Shown here piece after piece: positions 38,351-46,578 of a stretch of 64,000 bases of DNA. Each line of letters starts with the position of its first letter. The stretch's first letter is position 1. The notes beneath the pieces were generated by a model that saw only the letters and a list, made by a program, of their open reading frames with translations, was not told the DNA's origin and did not search any database. Source of the stretch: Shewanella sp. MBTL60-112-B2. GTDB lineage: Bacteria > Pseudomonadota > Gammaproteobacteria > Enterobacterales > Shewanellaceae. The DNA is taken from positions 62,001 through 126,000 of the forward strand of contig NZ_BPFA01000010.1 of assembly GCF_019655055.1 (NCBI RefSeq), read 5' to 3'. A program made the position numbers and the translations under genes.

Positions 38351-39103
38351 TCAACTCATTCGTCTTATCCAACCATCAGGAGCAAGGCGCAGCAATCTGT
38401 GTAATATCGACCAGGGCCAACCTGGTACGTAACAGCTTGCCCTTTCAGCTTCAATGGCTGCAACCATGGCTCTACAGCCCGTTTGAGTATCTACGATAAA
38501 AGGAACCTTTGCTACATGCTCATTAATTTCACTACGGATAAAGCCTGGATGAATACAACTAACTTTAATCGGCGTATGCATTACATCGATACGGATCCCT
38601 TCCGTTAACGAAGTGACCGCGGCCTTAGTGGCTGCATAAACCGTCATCGCTCTTCTAAAGCCCCGAACCGCACTCACTGAAGAAATAGTCACCAAATGTC
38701 CGGCATTTTGCTGCCTAAAAATCGTCATAGCCGCTTCAGCTTGTGCCAGTAGAGCGACAAAATTGGTTTCAGCGGTTTGCTTGTTAGCCTCAAAGTGTCC
38801 GGTGCCTATAGATGCGCCCTTTCCCATCCCCGCATTGAGAATAATTCTATCTAGCTGACCAAGTTCAGACTTAAACTCATTAAATACCGTAAAGACGGTT
38901 TGATGCTGATTCACGTCGAGCGCTTTGACCGAGACCTTAATATTAGGATTTATTTGCAGCAGTTCATGCTTAAGGGCCTCTAAACGCTCGACTCGCCTTG
39001 CACACAGAGCTAGGTCTCGCCCCATCTTTGCAAACTCGATGGCCATGCCTTTCCCTAAACCTGAACTCGCGCCAGTGATTAATATCCTTTGACGGTTTGC
39101 CAT
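38351..39103 (-). CDS. Short-chain dehydrogenase/reductase (SDR) family protein
   Basis: A 250-residue classical SDR. Cofactor motif TGASSGLGKG (10-19), NAG at about 90-92, and a catalytic set with Ser in VTISSVS and YAATK. The Arg in CARRVERL at the end of strand 2 suggests NADPH. AAGGAGGAG precedes the ATG. An AATGAG-9-CTCATT hairpin overlaps its stop (38340-38360). It converges on the VOC gene. The substrate is unknown. Confidence 0.88.
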   Translation of the reverse strand: MANRQRILITGASSGLGKGMAIEFAKMGRDLALCARRVERLEALKHELLQINPNIKVSVKALDVNQHQTVFTVFNEFKSELGQLDRIILNAGMGKGASIGTGHFEANKQTAETNFVALLAQAEAAMTIFRQQNAGHLVTISSVSAVRGFRRAMTVYAATKAAVTSLTEGIRIDVMHTPIKVSCIHPGFIRSEINEHVAKVPFIVDTQTGCRAMVAAIEAERASCYVPGWPWSILHRLLRLAPDGWIRRMS

Positions 39104-39206
39104 CCTCTCCTCCTTAAACGCTATTCCATCTTAAGCCAATCGCTAACTTAAGCTACTGCTGAGAGATGAAAATGTAAACCTAGCTGGTATCGTCATTACT
39201 CTGCTG

Positions 39207-39258
39207 ACTTTCAATATGAACTTTCAATATGAACTTTCAATATGAACTTTCAATATGG
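39207..39258. repeat. Four tandem copies of a 13-bp unit
   Basis: ACTTTCAATATGA is repeated at 39207, 39220 and 39233, with a fourth copy ending GG at 39246-39258. A partly similar TTGAATATGACTTT follows. It lies between the SDR gene and a small membrane protein gene, outside coding sequence, and could vary in copy number by slippage. Confidence 0.9.
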
Positions 39259-39325
39259 CTTTTGAATATGACTTTGGGCTATCAATGTTGACTGTAACTT
39301 GTAAAGCATCATTCCAGAGTAAAAG

Positions 39326-39571
39326 TCAGTACATCCAGATAGCGAGTACAAATAAACTGATATAGAAAACAAAACCAAGGAGAAAAGGCTTGTCGGTTTC
39401 AGAGCGGTCTCGCACTCTTGCCCTTGATAGGAACCTTGCTGGAGAGAGAGAATAATTGATTTTTCCAAGGCTAAAACAATACAGCAATAGCGCTCCGGTA
39501 AAATAAAATACAAAAGACAGGACAAAGTCCCAAACAACCCAAAACAATAATTCAGCGGCCAATGCAAACAT
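39326..39571 (-). CDS. Small membrane protein of unknown function
   Basis: An 81-residue protein with hydrophobic helices at about 3-32 and 62-80 and a basic middle (ARFLSRARVRDRSETDK). AAGGAG lies just before the ATG at 39571. Another frame through the same region has no ribosome site and was not used. It may be co-transcribed with the next gene upstream (39621-39953) 49 bases away. The family is not recognised. Confidence 0.62.
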   Translation of the reverse strand: MFALAAELLFWVVWDFVLSFVFYFTGALLLYCFSLGKINYSLSPARFLSRARVRDRSETDKPFLLGFVFYISLFVLAIWMY

Positions 39572-39620
39572 TACGCTCTCCTTAGCGATTATCTGTTAAA
39601 ACTATTACCCCTTAAAACTA

Positions 39621-39953
39621 TTACGCTGCCATCTTCAGTAAAAATAAAATAAATCCACCATAGGCTAATGCACCGAGACAAACCATCACGGTCAATGTCT
39701 TCGAACGCGCCATCGACTGACATAAAGCAAATTCGGTTTGCATCTCGAGGATATCGTAAAGCCCCCAACCTGTACTCGTGGCTTTGTCTGACTCTTTTGG
39801 CTCTTCAACGATCGCCTCTTTATGAGTGCTTATCCCGCTTTCGTTAGGCTCTTGCTTAGCTTCTTGCTTCGGGCTTTGCTTAAGCCCTTGTCGGTTATGC
39901 GCACAGCTTGCGCTCACAACACGATCTTGTGACTTATGCTTACTTAATTGCAT
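39621..39953 (-). CDS. Small C-terminally anchored protein of unknown function
   Basis: A 110-residue protein with a long polar, Lys/Glu-rich first half (KQSPKQEAKQEPNESG, EEPKESDKAT) and one hydrophobic helix near the C-terminus (about 87-107, LTVMVCLGALAYGGFILFLL). AAAGG precedes the ATG. It looks like a tail-anchored or single-pass inner-membrane protein. The neighbouring small membrane gene may be a partner. I do not recognise the family. Confidence 0.6.
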   Translation of the reverse strand: MQLSKHKSQDRVVSASCAHNRQGLKQSPKQEAKQEPNESGISTHKEAIVEEPKESDKATSTGWGLYDILEMQTEFALCQSMARSKTLTVMVCLGALAYGGFILFLLKMAA

Positions 39954-40277
39954 CTTACACCTTTGTGTATCACCCGTTATCCATAACGTAAAACCCTACT
40001 AACCAACCAGGTTAATGTCAGGTTAATAATTGTTAATAACAATCATATGGATTTTCTTTTTACTAACTTTGCAATAAAGCAGTAGAAATCATTCAGCCAT
40101 GAAAATAGAGAAATCAATGGCTTAAACTTCTGTAGACCTGAATGCAATTACAAACACGACTTTAAGCGTGATTTAGTATTAGCAAAGCCGTGTGTTTACT
40201 GGGTTATAGACTAAGTTTACAGAATTATGGACAAGCCTTAATAGCAAGGGAGGGCAAGGCAAACGGAGTACTTCCCC
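39954..40277. other. Intergenic region upstream of the universal stress protein gene
   Basis: 324 bases with no gene. AT-rich, with ATTGTTAATAACAAT as an inverted repeat around 40027-40041. It should carry divergent promoters for the tail-anchored protein and the Usp gene. Nothing else is identifiable. Confidence 0.4.
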
Positions 40278-41162
40278 ATGATTGCGTACCACCATACATT
40301 GACAGTGATAGATAACGATTCACCCGCACAGTTTGCACTGCAAAAGGCATTACAACTTGCTAAAAAAACCAAATCTAAAGTCACAGCATTGAAAATTGAA
40401 CATCCCTACGAAAACCTATTAGCTAGGCTTGGACTGATCCCCAATAACGCCCTTGACCCTATGCTTTTTGTCAAAAAGCTTTTAGCAAAATACCAACGTC
40501 AAGGCGTAGAGATTGAGATCAAAAATATAGAGAAAACCAAAGATCATATTGCACTTATCAAGGAGGCTAAAGCTGCTGATTACGATTTAATAGTGATAAA
40601 CAACCGGCACCGCAATGCGATATTGAATGAGTTTATTCAAAGTTGTGAGGCCCATTTGCTTAGAGATTGTGAGCTTCCAATCATGATAGTCGGTAATAAA
40701 AGTTGGCAAAAAAAAGGTCATATTCTAACCGCGCTAGAAACCTCCGACTCCGATCTTGAACACAGTAAATTAAACCAGTGCCTACTCGATGACAGCCAAC
40801 AACTGGCCACATTATTGGATAACGATATTCACTTGGTTAACTGTTATCAAGCCGAAAACTGGAGTATGTCAGTAGAAAGAAAAAAGAATTTAATTACTGA
40901 TGAAGAACAAAAAATGCAGCACTGGAGTCGTTTACTCAGTAGTGCAAAAGACTATCACCTGACTGATGACCATCTGCACCTTGAGCAAGGGCTACCAGAT
41001 CATGTCATTCCTTCTGTTGCAAATCAATGTGACGCTAACTTGCTCGTTATTGGAGCCGGAGAGCATCACGGATTAATTAGCGACTTAAAGGGTCACACTT
41101 CTTCAGCCATAACCGATGAAATCAAATGTGATATCTTGGCGATCAAGCCCCAGATACACTAA
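40278..41162 (+). CDS. Tandem universal stress protein (UspE-like)
   Basis: A 294-residue protein made of two UspA domains (about 1-145 and 146-294). The second ends with NLLVIGAGEHHG, a GxG-type nucleotide-binding loop, and a short SSAITDEIKCDILAIKP tail; the first has a degenerate loop (DLIVINNRHRNAI). This tandem layout is that of UspE, a cytoplasmic protein of stationary phase and stress survival. It stands alone between intergenic spaces. The ligand and exact function are not known. Confidence 0.8.
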   Translation: MIAYHHTLTVIDNDSPAQFALQKALQLAKKTKSKVTALKIEHPYENLLARLGLIPNNALDPMLFVKKLLAKYQRQGVEIEIKNIEKTKDHIALIKEAKAADYDLIVINNRHRNAILNEFIQSCEAHLLRDCELPIMIVGNKSWQKKGHILTALETSDSDLEHSKLNQCLLDDSQQLATLLDNDIHLVNCYQAENWSMSVERKKNLITDEEQKMQHWSRLLSSAKDYHLTDDHLHLEQGLPDHVIPSVANQCDANLLVIGAGEHHGLISDLKGHTSSAITDEIKCDILAIKPQIH

Positions 41163-41192
41163 TTTCGCTGAAAAATGCAATTAGAAAAGAGC

Positions 41193-41534
41193 CTAATCAC
41201 GTTCTGACAGGGTTTTAGCCACTATTTCAGAGTCCTTTTGTGCCCAAAAGTCGACCCTAAATTGAGTGTCATTGGTAAGAAATTCTACTTTATGCCAGTA
41301 CTGAGGCGGTGAAATCCCTGTTTCACCGGCTTTAATAACCAGCTCTTGCTCCACATCGCCACGCCTATCTTTAAATCCATAAAACTTCAGCTCACCATTT
41401 AAAACATGAATTTGGCCATATACACCTGCTTTAGTGTTATGCAGATGAAGAAACATCTTTGGTACTGTGTGCTTTTCATATACAGGAGTGGATTTATAAT
41501 TAATGTAATCGGTAGGGATCGTTGCCATATTCAT
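41193..41534 (-). CDS. DUF1971 cupin-like protein (YeaR/TehB-N type)
   Basis: A 113-residue single-domain cupin-like protein. It contains the DUF1971 signatures TPVYEKHTVPKMFL near the start, GVYGQIHVLNGELKFYGF in the middle and ISPPQYWHKVEF near the end. The E. coli member YeaR is induced by nitrate and nitric oxide, and a related domain sits at the N-terminus of some TehB proteins. Whether it binds metal is unclear. It converges on the Usp gene. Confidence 0.85.
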   Translation of the reverse strand: MNMATIPTDYINYKSTPVYEKHTVPKMFLHLHNTKAGVYGQIHVLNGELKFYGFKDRRGDVEQELVIKAGETGISPPQYWHKVEFLTNDTQFRVDFWAQKDSEIVAKTLSERD

Positions 41535-41654
41535 ACTCGTTTATAAAATGTAATTAATCCGATTTAAGTTCAAGTTAAGCGACTATCAGCAAACTAGGCA
41601 CTATAATCAGCCGCAATATTAGCTCACTAGCCCTTGCTGTAATAACGAGAACCA

Positions 41655-42140
41655 ATGAACGAACAATATAGCTACACCACACAATACACCTTAGACAAAA
41701 GCCATTTTAGCGAGTGCTACGATGAGTCTGTTGTGGTCGACACATCGATACGTGCTTACCGCAAGGCTATTATCTTTATTGTAGTCGGCACGGCATTAAT
41801 GCTAACCAATATTAATGGCTACGCCTCATGGTTTATTATCGGTCTAGGAGCGCTCGAAGCCGTGAGTGTCTACTTTAGAAAACCTTGGTGGCTGATGCGT
41901 CAGATGATGAGTAAAGCCGCAAATAATGAAGTGACTTTAACCATAGATGAGTCGGGAATAACTAATGACTCATTCTATGTTCAAGGTACTATATTGTGGC
42001 AGGACATCAACAGTATCATCTCAACAGAACAGGGCTTTTTAATCAAGCACGCCAAGGGAACCAGTTATCTATCTAAGCGCAGTCTAGATAAGCAAGCCAC
42101 TGAGTTTGTTATAGAGAAAATGGCTGAGAAGAATGCCTAA
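41655..42140 (+). CDS. YcxB-like membrane protein
   Basis: A 161-residue protein with an N-terminal polar segment, two transmembrane helices (about 36-52 and 54-70) and a C-terminal beta-rich domain. The latter has NEVTLTIDESGITNDS, a VQGTILWQDINSI segment and FLIKHAKGTSYLSKRSL, the YcxB-like pattern. It converges on the acetyltransferase gene with a four-base overlap of stops. The function of the family is unknown. Confidence 0.78.
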   Translation: MNEQYSYTTQYTLDKSHFSECYDESVVVDTSIRAYRKAIIFIVVGTALMLTNINGYASWFIIGLGALEAVSVYFRKPWWLMRQMMSKAANNEVTLTIDESGITNDSFYVQGTILWQDINSIISTEQGFLIKHAKGTSYLSKRSLDKQATEFVIEKMAEKNA

Positions 42141-42673
42141 TCCCTAACATTTGCCATTAGAAATGCGTCGATATATTCGCCGTCTCGAAAAGCATATTCA
42201 CGCATTTCTCCCTCTATCACAAAGCCGTGCTTTTTATACAAGCTAACCGCCAAATGATTATCGGTATAGACTTCGAGTTCTATCCGCCGCACAGCAAGCC
42301 AATTTTGAGCCAATGACACCATGGCTTCAAGCAAAGCTGAGGCGATACCAATGCCTCGGTATGACTCATGCACGGCCATACCGATATTTGCAACATGCTT
42401 ACGCCTTGGGTTACTAAACACTTCCATTCCAATTTGACCTACAACCTCGCCTTCTCTAACGGCAACTAAGCTATAGAAATTATCAGGCAGGTTCATCAAA
42501 CGTTTTTGCCAAAGCTGCATAGAGGGAAAAGGGTGCTGCAAGGTTGCGCTATAGCAACTTGGCTGACTATAAAGTTGGCAAATACCATCAATATCGGCAT
42601 CTAAGCTGTGACGAATATCTATATCTACCAAAATTGTTTTCCCCACCTCTAGAGGGATCCGCTCTCCTGTCAC
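42137..42673 (-). CDS. yhhY: GNAT N-acetyltransferase, YhhY-like
   Basis: A protein of about 178 residues in the GNAT fold, similar along its length to E. coli YhhY (an L-amino-acid N-acetyltransferase). Matching stretches are YSATLQHPFPSMQLWQKRL, NPRRKHVANIGMAV, the acetyl-CoA loop RGIGIASALL and DNHLAVSLYKKHGFVIEGE. The start GTG at 42673 is preferred because AAAGGAG lies six bases before it; an ATG seven codons upstream has no ribosome site, and a TTG further in is also possible. The four bases at its end overlap the YcxB-like gene. Confidence 0.8.
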   Translation of the reverse strand: MTGERIPLEVGKTILVDIDIRHSLDADIDGICQLYSQPSCYSATLQHPFPSMQLWQKRLMNLPDNFYSLVAVREGEVVGQIGMEVFSNPRRKHVANIGMAVHESYRGIGIASALLEAMVSLAQNWLAVRRIELEVYTDNHLAVSLYKKHGFVIEGEMREYAFRDGEYIDAFLMANVRD

Positions 42674-42923
42674 AACACTCTCCTTTAACATCATGGCGTT
42701 AGTAATATGTTAACTTTCGACAAAATAGCTTATATGTCAATAGATAAGCTATATTTAGCAATTAATTATACTTCCAGAGTCTGATCAACAAACTTCTAAA
42801 AACGATGCTTTTTCGAACTGTATCAGTTTGCAACAACTTTCCTATCAAACATGCTGCATATTGGAATAGATGATACTCTATAGCTTCATTTGTTAATTTT
42901 GTAATCAAGAGTCAATGTTTTAG

Positions 42924-43796
42924 ATGCCATACTTTTTAGTACTTCTGCTTACTGTCAGCTTATATTCCGGAGCCGCGTTTGCAAATGCTCCAACAAGCTG
43001 TGATAACAATACAGACTGCATCGAAGTCGGACGCTGGGATCTCGGCTTTAGCTTAGGCTATGGTAATAAATCTAACCCACTTAAAGATTATAAAGATATC
43101 CCTATTTATATCGTGCCAACCCTTGCCTATTATGGTGATAGCTGGTTTTTCGATAATGGTAATATCGGTTACACCTTGGCCGAAGGTGAAAACTATACCG
43201 TCAACCTAGTGACAACTTTCAGCCATGACAGTGCCTTCTTCCATCGTTGGGACCCTTCGAATATTTTTCTACTAAGCAATGGCGGTAACCAACAGGCTAT
43301 ATCCACTGTTAGCTCCACCTTTTCAAGCAGGAGCAAAGAACCTGTTATCGGCGAACTGGAAAACCGAAACTTTACATATCTTGGCGGAGCCGAGGCTTTT
43401 ATTTACACCCGATTTGGTATAGTACAAGCCAGTGTCGCTCATGACATTTTAGATGTTCATGGTGGCCTAGAGTCTAAATTGAGGTGGTTCTACAACATTC
43501 CTTTAGATAAATGGAATTTCGAATTTGCAGCAGTGTTAGACTGGAAAAGTGATGAGGTTGTCGATTATTACTACGGCGTAAGAGCAAGTGAGAGCCTCTA
43601 CTGGAACCAAGCATATCAAGCGGAGTCTGCATTGAATAAGAGCATCGAATTTACCGGCCAGTATGTATTAACTCAAAACTGGAATTTGCTCTTAGTTGCG
43701 CGTTACACAGATATCGCCGACACAATCGTCGATAGCCCACTCGTAGACAAAGATTACACAACAACCTATTTTGTTGGCGCAGCGTATAGGTTCTAA
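42924..43796 (+). CDS. MipA/OmpV family outer-membrane protein
   Basis: A 290-residue protein with a signal peptide (about 1-20) and a 10- to 12-strand beta-barrel. Family marks are the N-terminal GRWDLGFSLGYGNKSNPL, then YIVPTLAYYGDSWFFDN, IGYTLAEG, and a C-terminal strand ending in Phe (YFVGAAYRF), the outer-membrane insertion signal. A short Cys-containing insert (SCDNNTDCIE) follows the signal peptide. It is the first gene of a four-gene unit with DUF3019, an OmpR-type regulator and a kinase. Its function is not established; some relatives scaffold murein enzymes or act as porin-like proteins. Confidence 0.9.
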   Translation: MPYFLVLLLTVSLYSGAAFANAPTSCDNNTDCIEVGRWDLGFSLGYGNKSNPLKDYKDIPIYIVPTLAYYGDSWFFDNGNIGYTLAEGENYTVNLVTTFSHDSAFFHRWDPSNIFLLSNGGNQQAISTVSSTFSSRSKEPVIGELENRNFTYLGGAEAFIYTRFGIVQASVAHDILDVHGGLESKLRWFYNIPLDKWNFEFAAVLDWKSDEVVDYYYGVRASESLYWNQAYQAESALNKSIEFTGQYVLTQNWNLLLVARYTDIADTIVDSPLVDKDYTTTYFVGAAYRF

Positions 43797-43800
43797 GCGA

Positions 43801-44217
43801 GTGTTTTCAAAATTAAAAATAATACTGTTTTGGATGCTACTAGGCTCGCTTATGAGCATGCATGCGGCCGCAACAGATAACACAGACGAGCAAGCGCCGA
43901 CCCTCAGTCTTTCACCTGAGATCTGCATCACATCCGAGGATGAGCAGACCTGTGATATTGAAGTCACCTTAGAATGGCAGTTGTTATTAAACAGAACAGT
44001 TTGCATCATTTCCGATTACAAAGATTTAAAAAAATGGTGTACATCCTCACCAGATATTCACTCTTTAACCGTCAATATCAAAGCAGATCGTGATATTCAG
44101 TTTGTGATGATAGACAAAGATACCCACAAGACACTTGCAGGTGTAAAATTAAAAGTCACACCCGCTTCTTCGCCTCAAGTAAGGCGACGATATCGCAACC
44201 CATGGAGCTTATTCTAA
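43801..44217 (+). CDS. DUF3019 family exported protein
   Basis: A protein of about 138 residues with a signal peptide (ends near MHAAA) and a small beta-rich domain of the DUF3019 type (ITSEDEQTCDIEVTLEWQLL, RTVCIISDYKDLKKWC). Four cysteines suggest two disulfides in the periplasm. The start is a GTG at 43801, five bases after the stop of the MipA-like gene; an in-frame TTG at 43771 inside that gene is less likely. Its stop overlaps the ATG of the response regulator (TAATGA). The family is essentially unstudied; I know it from this same gene neighbourhood. Confidence 0.82.
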   Translation: MFSKLKIILFWMLLGSLMSMHAAATDNTDEQAPTLSLSPEICITSEDEQTCDIEVTLEWQLLLNRTVCIISDYKDLKKWCTSSPDIHSLTVNIKADRDIQFVMIDKDTHKTLAGVKLKVTPASSPQVRRRYRNPWSLF

Positions 44218-44930
44218 TGACCAACTCTCAATCTACACATAGAGTTTTGTTAGTTGAAGATGATATTCGTTTGGCCAATTTGATTGTCGATTTCTTAAAA
44301 TCACATGGCATGCACGTCGAAGTAGAGCGTAGAGGCGATACAGTTTTAACCCGCCTAATAAACTACAAACCTGACATTATTTTACTTGATATTATGTTGC
44401 CTGGCATGGACGGGTTAACCCTATGTGAAAAGCTACCAGACTACTTTGCCGGCCCGATCCTGTTAATGAGCGCCTTAGGTTCAAATGAAGATCAGATTAA
44501 GGGCTTAGAGTTAGGTGCCGATGATTATGTCGTTAAACCTGTCGATCCCGCTCTATTAGTTGCGCGCATCAATAATTTATTACGCCGACAAGCAAAGCCT
44601 GCACAAGTAGAATCCCACTGTCTTAGCTTTGGTAAGTTGAGTATAGATCCGCACACTCAGGCCATTCGCTTAGGCGAAACTGAAGTCGATCTAACTAGCC
44701 ACGAATTTGAACTACTATGGCTGCTTGCATCGCAAGCAGGACAAGTAATGAGTCGCCAGTATATCTATCAATACCTGCTCAATATCGATTTTGACGGTAA
44801 AGATAGAAAGATTGATGTGCGTATCTCTCGCCTAAGAAAAAAACTGGGTGATAATATTGAAACGCCATTTAGGATCAAGACGGTTTGGGGTCAAGGTTAC
44901 CTATTCGCACCTGAAGCGTGGAATAACTAA
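44217..44930 (+). CDS. OmpR/RstA-like response regulator
   Basis: A 237-residue regulator with a receiver (about 5-120; acidic pocket EDD, phospho-acceptor Asp58 in LLDIMLPGMDG, Lys in VVKPVDP) and an OmpR-type winged helix (about 135-235, ending KTVWGQGYLFAPEAW). The ATG at 44217 overlaps the DUF3019 stop and has GGAG upstream; an ATG 15 bases earlier is possible. The kinase gene follows 19 bases after the stop. RstA is the nearest familiar relative. It probably regulates its own operon and envelope genes. Confidence 0.92.
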   Translation: MTNSQSTHRVLLVEDDIRLANLIVDFLKSHGMHVEVERRGDTVLTRLINYKPDIILLDIMLPGMDGLTLCEKLPDYFAGPILLMSALGSNEDQIKGLELGADDYVVKPVDPALLVARINNLLRRQAKPAQVESHCLSFGKLSIDPHTQAIRLGETEVDLTSHEFELLWLLASQAGQVMSRQYIYQYLLNIDFDGKDRKIDVRISRLRKKLGDNIETPFRIKTVWGQGYLFAPEAWNN

Positions 44931-44948
44931 GCCAGCGCATTTATAAAG

Positions 44949-46217
44949 ATGAAACGTCTTTTTATTAGCCTCTATCTTCTGCTCAGCCTTGGCTTTTTAG
45001 GCATAGGCTGGACCTTAGATAATTTGTGGCAAAACAATGTTGACGACAAAGGTGCACTCGATGCGCCTTTGGTCGCTTTAGCACAAGTATTAGCGGCGCT
45101 CCCGGTAACCGAGCGTCAAGCTATGCTAGATTCCATCGAAGCCGACCCTGACTTTGCTCTCACCCTGCTTGATGCTGATCAAGTCGCATTTTCAAGCGAA
45201 CAACTCGTTCAAGCCAATAAAGTCATTGCCACTCCCTATGATATCAACCACGAGCTACAGTTTGTGGCTGTGGGTGAGCAAGTTTTAATGGCAGGCCCTA
45301 TAGCAATTGACCCTGCTGCCAGTTTAAGAAATATCTACAATACTTTTTTCTATCTATTACTGGCGTTTATTGCACTCATTTGGGTGTGGCCATTATCTAA
45401 AGATCTAAAAATATTACGTAAGGCAACCAAAGAGTTTGGCCAAGCCAACTGGAACACCCGAATAAAGCTAACCAAACGCTCGCAGGTACTGCCCTTAGCA
45501 AATACCTTTAACGATATGGCCGCACATATCAGCGCACTTATCGAAAATCAGAAACACCTTTCTAATGCCGTCTCTCATGAGATCCGCACGCCATTAGCGC
45601 GGCTTAAATTCGCTCTAGCCTTACTGCCTCAATACTGTAAGCCAGATTCGGATGAGGCTAATCGTCAGCGCTTTTTAGATGAAATGCAGCTCGATATCAA
45701 AGAGATGGAAAACTTACTGCAAGAGTTACTTACTTACGCCAGTCTTGAAACACAAAGAGAGTCACTCAACTTTGAGCGTTGTGATTTAAACAGTTTAGTT
45801 GCACAAACAATAAGACGACTCCAAAGCCACAATCCAACTCCTATTGTGCTCGAAAAGCCGGAAGAAACCGTCTACTTAATCGCAGAGCCTTCGCTAGTCG
45901 AACGTGCGCTTCAGAATCTCATTACCAATGCTCAAAGGTTTTCAACTGACGATATAAAAGTCAAAATATCTCAAGACACTGACGGGATAAAACTGTCGGT
46001 TACCGATCATGGTGAAGGCATTTTAGAAGAAGATCAGAGCAAGATATTTGAGCCATTTTATCGAAGTAGCAGCAGTAAAAATGGCAATAAAGGTCACGGG
46101 TTGGGCTTAGCCATAATCAAAAGAATTATGGAAAGGCATCATGCTGAAGTCAGTTTACAGAGCCACCCCGGTTTTACTCAATTTACCTTATTCTGGCCTA
46201 AGACAAAGCAAGATTAA
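44949..46217 (+). CDS. RstB-like sensor histidine kinase
   Basis: A 422-residue inner-membrane kinase with TM1 at about 5-22 (SLYLLLSLGFLGIGWTL), a small periplasmic domain (about 25-120), TM2 at about 130-148, and a HAMP domain (about 150-200). The HisKA domain has His210 in AVSHEIRTPLARLKF, and the HATPase domain has NLITNAQRF, DHGEGI, FEPFYR and GHGLGLAI boxes. The small sensor domain and overall order match RstB. The signal is unknown; the MipA-like and DUF3019 proteins in the same operon are candidates for input or target. It overlaps the convergent DUF1289 gene by four bases. Confidence 0.92.
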   Translation: MKRLFISLYLLLSLGFLGIGWTLDNLWQNNVDDKGALDAPLVALAQVLAALPVTERQAMLDSIEADPDFALTLLDADQVAFSSEQLVQANKVIATPYDINHELQFVAVGEQVLMAGPIAIDPAASLRNIYNTFFYLLLAFIALIWVWPLSKDLKILRKATKEFGQANWNTRIKLTKRSQVLPLANTFNDMAAHISALIENQKHLSNAVSHEIRTPLARLKFALALLPQYCKPDSDEANRQRFLDEMQLDIKEMENLLQELLTYASLETQRESLNFERCDLNSLVAQTIRRLQSHNPTPIVLEKPEETVYLIAEPSLVERALQNLITNAQRFSTDDIKVKISQDTDGIKLSVTDHGEGILEEDQSKIFEPFYRSSSSKNGNKGHGLGLAIIKRIMERHHAEVSLQSHPGFTQFTLFWPKTKQD

Positions 46218-46525
46218 TCTAGCTTAAACTCGCCAAGATTGTCTTTTGTTTCTGCCGTTAACTCATTGCCAAAATCGAGGCGAGTATTCGCCTTCGCCCT
46301 TTCATCTAAGACCTGAGCCTTTTTAGCTTTTAATAGCGCAAGCTGACGCCTCCGCTTACGCTGCTTACATAAACGGATTACATCGTATTTTTGCGCATCG
46401 GAAAACTCGAGCCAATTAAAGCGCTCGTTTCGATTACGTAAACACCCTTTACAGTAGCCTCTTGCATCACTCTGGCAAACGCCGATACAAGGGCTAGGGA
46501 TTTCAAAAAACTCTAACTGCTCCAT
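46214..46525 (-). CDS. DUF1289 domain protein
   Basis: A 103-residue cytoplasmic protein. The N-terminal half has the DUF1289 pattern: IPSPCIGVCQSDARGYCKGC, that is Cys-x3-Cys-x7-Cys-x2-Cys, then RFNWLEFSDAQKYDVI. The four cysteines probably bind a metal or iron-sulfur cluster. The C-terminal half is an unusually long basic tail (KQRKRRRQLALLKAKKAQ) compared with minimal family members. The function is unknown. Confidence 0.85.
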   Translation of the reverse strand: MEQLEFFEIPSPCIGVCQSDARGYCKGCLRNRNERFNWLEFSDAQKYDVIRLCKQRKRRRQLALLKAKKAQVLDERAKANTRLDFGNELTAETKDNLGEFKLD

Positions 46526-46578
46526 ACCTTAAACATATACTATCTTGACAATGAAAGGCTAAAATAAATACAGTGGCA

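Noticed and set aside
39207-39258. Short repeats considered as a possible CRISPR array
   Set aside because: The units are directly adjacent with no spacers, and no cas genes are nearby; it is a simple tandem repeat.
39250-39567. 105-codon minus-strand frame overlapping the 81-residue small membrane protein
   Set aside because: The 81-residue frame has an AAGGAG site and a credible two-helix pattern; the other has no ribosome site and runs through the tandem repeat.
41193-41534. DUF1971 gene considered as a tellurite-resistance methyltransferase (tehB)
   Set aside because: Only the cupin-like N-terminal domain type is present; the methyltransferase domain is absent.
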